A stretch of 47,415 nucleotides of DNA from an uncultured Pseudomonadota bacterium. GTDB lineage: Bacteria > Pseudomonadota > Alphaproteobacteria > RF32 > CAG-239. How positions within the stretch are numbered: position 1 is the stretch's first letter; every line of letters starts with the position of its first letter. Positions 42,841 to 47,415 of this stretch are shown one piece after another. The stretch lies in the NCBI GenBank assembly GCA_949295915.1, contig CASFNB010000007.1, positions 1 through 47,415 on the forward strand. Direction: 5' to 3'. A program made the position numbers and the translations under genes. The notes beneath the pieces were generated by a model. That model saw only the letters and a program-made list of their open reading frames with translations, did no database searches and was not told the origin of the DNA.

Positions 42841-44589
42841 TTATTCAGCGGTTTCCTTTTTGGTTTCCGGTTCTTCTTGCAATTTGAGATAACGTCTGGT
42901 CATCTTCAAAGCATTTTCAAAAGTTGAAGCTACGGAAATACCATGAATATCAATTCCTTCTTTTGTGAAAGCATCGTGCAAAACACGGCGCGGTTGTTTT
43001 TTCACATTGGAGAAAATGATTTTGGTATCGGTTTGTTGCAACTTTTTCACAAATTCTACAATGATATTGGCACCGGTTGCATCAACCACAGGAACATAGC
43101 CCATACGCAAGATTACGACTTTCGGATGTTGATGCGGCAAGTTCATTTTTTTGAAAAAGCTTGAAATCTGCGATGCAACACCAAAGAATAACGGACCGGA
43201 GAAACGAAAAGACACAACGCCTTGCTCGTGCAAAACTTCTGTCAAATCGCGACCACCGCCAATATATTCCAAAGAGGTTTCATCGGTTTCAATTTCCATC
43301 TCACGGCTCATACGGTGCATGAAGATGACGCTCGACATAATGAAGCCGACACTGATTGCCGTATTCAAATCTACCAACAAGGTCAACAAAACGGTAATAA
43401 TCAATGTATAACGGTCACCTTTCGGGCCCAAAATCAATTTATACATTTTATCCAAGCCAAGCATGTTCCAACCAATCAAAATCAAAATGGAAGACAAGCA
43501 AGACAGAGGAATGTATTTTGCCAAAGGAGACAACAACAACATGAACAAAACCAAAAATACGGATTGCATCATTCCCGCAATCGGAGAATAAGCATTGGCT
43601 TTGAAGTTGGTTGCTGTACGAGCGATAGCACCGGTTGCCGGAACACCCATAAAGAAAGAACAAATGATGTTGGCAATTCCCTCACCTATCAGCTCGGCAT
43701 TAGAATTGTGATTATCACCGCTCATACCATCGACCACGGTTGCGCTCAACAAAGATTCAACACCGGCCAAAAAGGCAATGGTCAAACCGCTCGGAATTAC
43801 TTTTAAGAATAAATCCAAATCAAAATTCGGAATATGCGGTGACGGCAAGAAATGCGGAATACCACCAAACTGGCTACCGATTGTCACTACATCTACACCA
43901 AAAATGCTTACAACTCCGACAAACACGGTGCTTCCGACCACGCTCAATAAATATGCCGGCAATTTTGGATGTTTGGCTTTGCAATAAAAGATAATTCCGA
44001 AAGACAAAACGGCAATCAGCAAAGAGCTCCAGCTAAATGTTCCGAGATTGCTTAAATAGGCGCGCCATTTGGGCAAGAATGCCGACGGCAAATTTTCAAT
44101 TTGTAAGCCTAATAAATCTTTGATTTGGGTGGTAATTAACAATAAACCGATACCTGCCGTAAAACCAATTACGACCGGATACGGAATATATTTAATATAA
44201 GTACCGAATCTTAACAAACCGGCAATTATCAATGCCAAACCTGCCACCAACATGGTCATAGCCAAACCGGCATAACCAAATTGTTGCATAACGCCAAAAA
44301 TGACCACAACAAAGGCTCCGGTCGGTCCGCCGATTTGATAACGACTTCCGCCTAAAAAGGCAATGAAAAATCCGGCAACGATTGCCGTATATAAACCCTG
44401 AGCCGGTGTTACACCTGAGGCAATTGCCAAAGCTAAGGCTAACGGAATGGAAATAACGGCTACGGTCAAGCCGGCGACGGCATCTCTTCTAAACTCATTT
44501 TTTCCATAGCCTTTTTTCAAAACTTCTACCAATTTGGGCGCAAAATTTTTGCCATAGAAATTGGTAAAGCGATTTAACAACGCTATCAT
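42841..44589 (-). CDS. SulP-family anion transporter
   Basis: SulP proteins carry sulfate, bicarbonate or other anions across the inner membrane. The 582-residue protein has about 10-14 membrane segments, with the SulP signature region PAQGLYTAIVAGFFIAFLGG then QIGGPTGAFVVVIFG. A C-terminal STAS domain follows at about 440-560 (GVVSFRFSGPLFFGVASQI, VILRMGYVPVVDATGANII). Substrate cannot be told from sequence; bicarbonate and sulfate are the main options. The ATG at 44589 has a purine-rich upstream region. A promoter with perfect -35 lies in the interval shared with divergent hydE. Confidence 0.93.
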   Translation of the reverse strand: MIALLNRFTNFYGKNFAPKLVEVLKKGYGKNEFRRDAVAGLTVAVISIPLALALAIASGVTPAQGLYTAIVAGFFIAFLGGSRYQIGGPTGAFVVVIFGVMQQFGYAGLAMTMLVAGLALIIAGLLRFGTYIKYIPYPVVIGFTAGIGLLLITTQIKDLLGLQIENLPSAFLPKWRAYLSNLGTFSWSSLLIAVLSFGIIFYCKAKHPKLPAYLLSVVGSTVFVGVVSIFGVDVVTIGSQFGGIPHFLPSPHIPNFDLDLFLKVIPSGLTIAFLAGVESLLSATVVDGMSGDNHNSNAELIGEGIANIICSFFMGVPATGAIARTATNFKANAYSPIAGMMQSVFLVLFMLLLSPLAKYIPLSCLSSILILIGWNMLGLDKMYKLILGPKGDRYTLIITVLLTLLVDLNTAISVGFIMSSVIFMHRMSREMEIETDETSLEYIGGGRDLTEVLHEQGVVSFRFSGPLFFGVASQISSFFKKMNLPHQHPKVVILRMGYVPVVDATGANIIVEFVKKLQQTDTKIIFSNVKKQPRRVLHDAFTKEGIDIHGISVASTFENALKMTRRYLKLQEEPETKKETAE

Positions 44590-44638
44590 TTCTTTTCTTC
44601 TTTCTTCTGTATATTTTTTGATTTTTTATCCGCGGCTA

Positions 44639-44666
44639 TCAATACTACTTTTCTTTTGTATGTCAA
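44639..44666 (-). promoter_or_regulatory. Promoter of the SulP gene
   Basis: TTGACA (44666-44661) and TATTGA (44644-44639) on the minus strand are 16 bases apart, about 50 bases before the start codon. Confidence 0.5.
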
Positions 44667-44758
44667 GTGACTACAAGGATTTTTTTACAAATATTTTTTT
44701 AATCTTGAACGTATCTCTCTTTTGCTCTATTTCTTCTATATTAAGAAAGGTAAGTCTC

Positions 44759-45799
44759 ATGCAATATTTAATTGAAAAAGCTATTCATACCCATCAACTG
44801 ACAAAAGAAGAATTACTCTTTTTGCTTGAAGATAAAGATAATCTTGAAGATTTATTAGCTGCCGCAAATCTGGTACGTAAAAAATATGTCGGCGATGAAA
44901 TTCATCTACGCGGCTTAATCGAATTTTCCAATTTTTGCAAAAATAATTGTCTCTACTGCGGTTTGCGCCGCGATAATAAGAATCTTACTCGCTATCGCAT
45001 GGAGGAAAAAGACATTATCTCCCTTGCCGAACACGCAAAAAATATGGGACTAAAAACGATTGTATTGCAGTCCGGCGAAGATTTACATTTTAACACCGAG
45101 CGAATGTGCCGTATTATCCGCGGTATCAAAGCGCTTGGCTTGGCATTAACCTTGAGTATCGGCGAAAAATCAAAAGAAGAATATGCCGCCTACAAAAAAG
45201 CCGGTGCCGATCGTTATCTCATCCGGATTGAAACAACCGACAAAAAGCTCTATGCCGACAACGATCCCGACATGAGCTGGGAAGAGCGCGCAGAGTGTAT
45301 TCGCAATCTCAAAGCTCTCGGCTTTGAACTCGGCTCGGGTTGTTTGGTCGGTTTGCCTAACCAAACGCTTTCTTCCTTGGCTGACGATATTCTCTTTTTC
45401 AAAGAAACCGATTGCGATATGATAGGAATCGGTCCGTTTATCCCTCACCCCGATACACCCTTGAAAAATGCCAAAGGAAGAGAACTTAATCTTTCACTTA
45501 AAGTTATGGCTCTTACGCGTCTGTTGTTGCCTGACATTAATATTCCGGCAACAACCGCTATGGAAACCCTTGCTCCCGACGGTCAAGCCAAAGCCTTAAA
45601 CGGCGGCGCTAATGTGATTATGCCGAATGTTACCCTCACGGATTTTCGTAAATTGTATCAGCTTTATCCGGGAAAAACCACCACCGGTTATACTCCTGAT
45701 GACTCGCTCAAAAAAGTAATTGATAAAATTCATGCCCTCGGACGAACTGTCGGAAACGGATACGGGCAAAGTCCGCATTGGCTCAAAGAGCAAAAATAA
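44759..45799 (+). CDS. hydE: [FeFe]-hydrogenase maturation radical SAM enzyme HydE
   Basis: HydE is one of three maturases (HydE, HydF, HydG) that build the H-cluster of [FeFe] hydrogenase. The 346-residue protein has the radical SAM cluster motif C60-x3-C64-x2-C67 in FSNFCKNNCLYCGLRRDN. It continues with TIVLQSGED, RIETTDKKLY, GSGCLVGLPNQT, IGIGPFIPHPDTPL and METLAPDGQAKALNGGANVIMPN, all typical of HydE; the close relative BioB has a different length and motifs, and PylB is less similar. The ATG at 44759 is preceded by AAAGG. A frame extending to 44561 would overlap sulP and is not credible. hydF, hydG and the hydrogenase are not in this window. Confidence 0.92.
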   Translation: MQYLIEKAIHTHQLTKEELLFLLEDKDNLEDLLAAANLVRKKYVGDEIHLRGLIEFSNFCKNNCLYCGLRRDNKNLTRYRMEEKDIISLAEHAKNMGLKTIVLQSGEDLHFNTERMCRIIRGIKALGLALTLSIGEKSKEEYAAYKKAGADRYLIRIETTDKKLYADNDPDMSWEERAECIRNLKALGFELGSGCLVGLPNQTLSSLADDILFFKETDCDMIGIGPFIPHPDTPLKNAKGRELNLSLKVMALTRLLLPDINIPATTAMETLAPDGQAKALNGGANVIMPNVTLTDFRKLYQLYPGKTTTGYTPDDSLKKVIDKIHALGRTVGNGYGQSPHWLKEQK

Positions 45800-45802
45800 C
45801 TG

Positions 45803-45831
45803 TTGCTTCCACCCTCAAAAACTGCTATATT
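45803..45831 (+). promoter_or_regulatory. Promoter of the 213-residue gene
   Basis: TTGCTT (45803-45808) and TATATT (45826-45831) are 17 bases apart, and the -10 is extended by TGC (45823-45825). It lies directly after the hydE stop. Confidence 0.5.
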
Positions 45832-45857
45832 CTTTTCAGAACAAAAATTATTAAGAT

Positions 45858-46499
45858 ATGAAAAGAATAAAAAAATTAACGGAAATTCAGCTGTCAAAAT
45901 TTCAATTTTGGACCGTTGTTTTGATAATTATTTTAACAATTATCAGTTTTTTTCTCGGGCGTGAACAAGGAATCAAAGAGACGCAAAAAGTTTATGAATA
46001 CAGCTATTCTTGGACCAGACCGATTCCGTCCGAATCTGCCGTATTTCTTCCCAATACCGTTATCCATAAGAACCAATCTTGGCTTTTTTGCGAAAAAATG
46101 GCAAACGGAGACTTGGAGGCAACAAAAGTCTTTTTGGAATCTGCCCCCGAAGACGCTTCCATTGCGCAAGCTCGTATGCGTGTGGCGGAAATGCGTATGG
46201 AGATGATTAAAACTTCACGTCATCGCTACCTTCGTCCGCAACATGCTTGGGGAAAACGCTTAACGGATAGCTATGGGGCAAAACCCAACACCGTCATTCT
46301 TTATGAAAACGGACTGGCGATTTATCGTAAAAATCGCTATTCTTTCTTCCATAAAGCCACTTTGGAAATTGAACCTTCTTCTTTAACGGGAAAAATTGAA
46401 ATTTCTAAGGGCGTAGATGGGTTTTATTATCCTGTCGTATTCCGAGACAGCACTCTTATCCCCCTAACCTATTGGGGTGAAATTGTAAAAAAGCAGTGA
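45858..46499 (+). CDS. Unknown single-pass membrane protein
   Basis: The 213-residue protein has a basic N-terminus (MKRIKKLTEIQLSKF) and one membrane segment (FWTVVLIIILTIISFFLG). The remainder is exported or cytosolic and soluble; the basic N-terminus suggests that the main part is periplasmic. It has an alanine-rich helical part (GDLEATKVFLESAPEDASIAQ, RMRVAEMRMEMIK) and a beta-rich C-terminus ending LIPLTYWGEIVKKQ. I recognise no family. The ribosome-binding site is weak. It has its own promoter and shares a terminator with the convergent flavodiiron gene. Confidence 0.6.
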   Translation: MKRIKKLTEIQLSKFQFWTVVLIIILTIISFFLGREQGIKETQKVYEYSYSWTRPIPSESAVFLPNTVIHKNQSWLFCEKMANGDLEATKVFLESAPEDASIAQARMRVAEMRMEMIKTSRHRYLRPQHAWGKRLTDSYGAKPNTVILYENGLAIYRKNRYSFFHKATLEIEPSSLTGKIEISKGVDGFYYPVVFRDSTLIPLTYWGEIVKKQ

Positions 46500-46521
46500 G
46501 ATTCGTTCTCACTGCTTTTTT
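46487..46521. terminator. Bidirectional terminator
   Basis: AGCAGTGAGA (46492-46501) and TCTCACTGCT (46507-46516) form a perfect ten-pair stem with a five-base loop. A6 precedes and T6 follows, so it works on both strands. Its left arm includes the stop codon of the 213-residue gene. Confidence 0.85.
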
Positions 46522-46543
46522 GGTCTTTGCTTATTTTCTAAAA

Positions 46544-47415
46544 TTAAGCAATCATTTCTTTAACACGCTCTTTGATTTTTTCTACAACATCTGATTTCGG
46601 TGTGTATTTTTCTTCAAACGGAGCAACCGTTTCCCAACCCAAAGCCTCAAATACGGCTTGGATTTGGTTAACAACGCCCGGTTTCCAACCATATGAACCA
46701 AATGCAAAACCTTTCTTGTTTTTAGGTTGCAAACCTTTCATATAAGTTACGAAAGCAGCTACTCTCGGGAACATTTCATTGTTCAAAGTCGGTGTACCGA
46801 TGCAGATGTATTTGGCATCCAAAAAGTCAACCATAACTTCAGAAATGTCATGATGAGTCAAGCAATATTTAACAACCGGAATACCGGCATCTTGGAAAAC
46901 AGACATAACAGCATTAGCCAAAGTTGCGGTAGCGCCCCACATGGTATCATAAACAATAACGGCTTTGCCTTCATCTTTACCGCTTGCCCATTTGTCATAA
47001 GCGCTCAAAATGGCCTTAACTTCTTTTTCTCCACTCCAGATGCAACCATGTGACGGTGCAATCATCTCAATATCCAATTTCAAATCGGTTGCGGTATTCA
47101 AAGCCTTTTCAGCTTGTGCGCCGTAAGGATACAATATATTGGCATAGTAGCTTTGAGCTTCACGCATAATTACGTCAAACGGGGCTTCTTTAACAAACAA
47201 AGCATCGGTGCAATAGTGCTGACCGAAGCCATCGTTAGACAACAACAATTTATCTTCCTTATCATAAGTCATCATAGAATCGGGCCAGTGCAACATCGGT
47301 GTGGTTACAAAAGATAAATTGCGTTTACCGATATTCAACGTATCGCCGGTTTTAACAATGACATATTCCCAACCTTGCGTATCATAGTGGTCTTCCAAAG
47401 CTTTTTTACCCATGG
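46544..47415 (-). CDS. Flavodiiron protein (FprA family), N-terminus cut by window edge
   Basis: Flavodiiron proteins reduce oxygen to water or nitric oxide to nitrous oxide and protect anaerobes. About 290 residues are present. The end of the metallo-beta-lactamase-like domain is visible, with likely iron ligands in TTPMLHWPDSM (His), LLSNDGFGQHY (Asp) and IAPSHGCIW (His). A flavodoxin domain follows, with the FMN phosphate loop VIVYDTMWGATATLANAV, the IGTPTLNNEMFP loop and GFAFGSYGWKPG. The first half, including the HxExDH ligands, lies beyond 47415. There is no rubredoxin domain at the C-terminus. The protein ends normally at 46544. Confidence 0.93.
   Translation of the reverse strand, partial: MGKKALEDHYDTQGWEYVIVKTGDTLNIGKRNLSFVTTPMLHWPDSMMTYDKEDKLLLSNDGFGQHYCTDALFVKEAPFDVIMREAQSYYANILYPYGAQAEKALNTATDLKLDIEMIAPSHGCIWSGEKEVKAILSAYDKWASGKDEGKAVIVYDTMWGATATLANAVMSVFQDAGIPVVKYCLTHHDISEVMVDFLDAKYICIGTPTLNNEMFPRVAAFVTYMKGLQPKNKKGFAFGSYGWKPGVVNQIQAVFEALGWETVAPFEEKYTPKSDVVEKIKERVKEMIA

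Noticed and set aside
43222..43806. A 194-codon plus-strand frame opposite sulP
   Set aside because: It is antisense to a well-supported SulP gene, is rich in His, Gln and Asn as expected for a shadow frame, and has no domain or ribosome-binding site.
44561..44758. N-terminal extension of HydE by 66 residues
   Set aside because: It would overlap the start of divergent sulP, has a low-complexity hydrophobic translation, and a good ribosome-binding site precedes the ATG at 44759, where the family's sequence begins.

Overview
The window reads as the chromosome of an AT-rich, Gram-negative, probably anaerobic alphaproteobacterium of the uncultured gut-associated Rhodospirillales type. This placement is inferred. 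The alphaproteobacterial signs are the dusB/trkA/hfq/hflX neighbourhood, a DUF3035 lipoprotein next to lspA, a paired M16 peptidase operon, the tpiA-secG-pyrG-kdsA series divergent from a PpiD-type foldase, and an alphaproteobacterial-type ParC. KdsA, two OmpA/beta-barrel-type proteins and several lipoproteins indicate an outer membrane with KDO-containing LPS. HydE ([FeFe]-hydrogenase maturation), a flavodiiron protein and formate-tetrahydrofolate ligase point to anaerobic metabolism, which is unusual in this class.

Layout. 1-962 is one end of an ISL3-type insertion sequence whose transposase runs off the left edge. 963-1156 holds a terminator hairpin and a GC-richer patch with a possible 34-codon arginine-rich ORF. 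1157-3520 is a very AT-rich 787-residue protein that may carry an ADP-ribosyltransferase-like core. 3585-5586 (minus) has a small outer-membrane barrel and a YegD-like Hsp70; 5714-6682 (plus) is galE. 6687-13773 (minus) is a tightly packed operon lspA / DUF3035 lipoprotein / M16 H-subunit / M16 R/Y-subunit / pgi / mutL. 13872-15458 (minus) has tRNA-Leu(GAG), its terminator and mgtE. 15543-18844 (minus) has an OmpA-family lipoprotein, recJ and a DUF502 membrane protein. 19014-20004 (plus) pairs a Panacea/SocA-like protein with a DUF192 lipoprotein; 19984-21266 (minus) pairs a small lipoprotein with a DUF2156 protein.

21331-29912 (minus) is a very large two-TM coiled-coil protein, an unknown 189-residue protein, dusB, trkA, hfq and hflX. 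The ntrB-ntrC-ntrY-ntrX genes that usually separate dusB from trkA in alphaproteobacteria are absent. 30063-31918 is fhs with a small DUF6898-like gene. 31960-35769 is kdsA-recO-parC. 35890-38705 is tpiA-secG-pyrG. 38905-40788 (plus) is the PpiD-like foldase.

40879-47415 is more accessory in character: an unknown 180-residue protein isolated by terminators; a two-gene unit of a CxxC membrane protein and a helical partner; a SulP transporter; hydE; a single-pass membrane protein of unknown function; and the C-terminal part of a flavodiiron protein cut by the right edge. There is no non-coding stretch above 300 bases; the longest, 871-1156, is described in the features. I saw no CRISPR array, rRNA gene or complete prophage.
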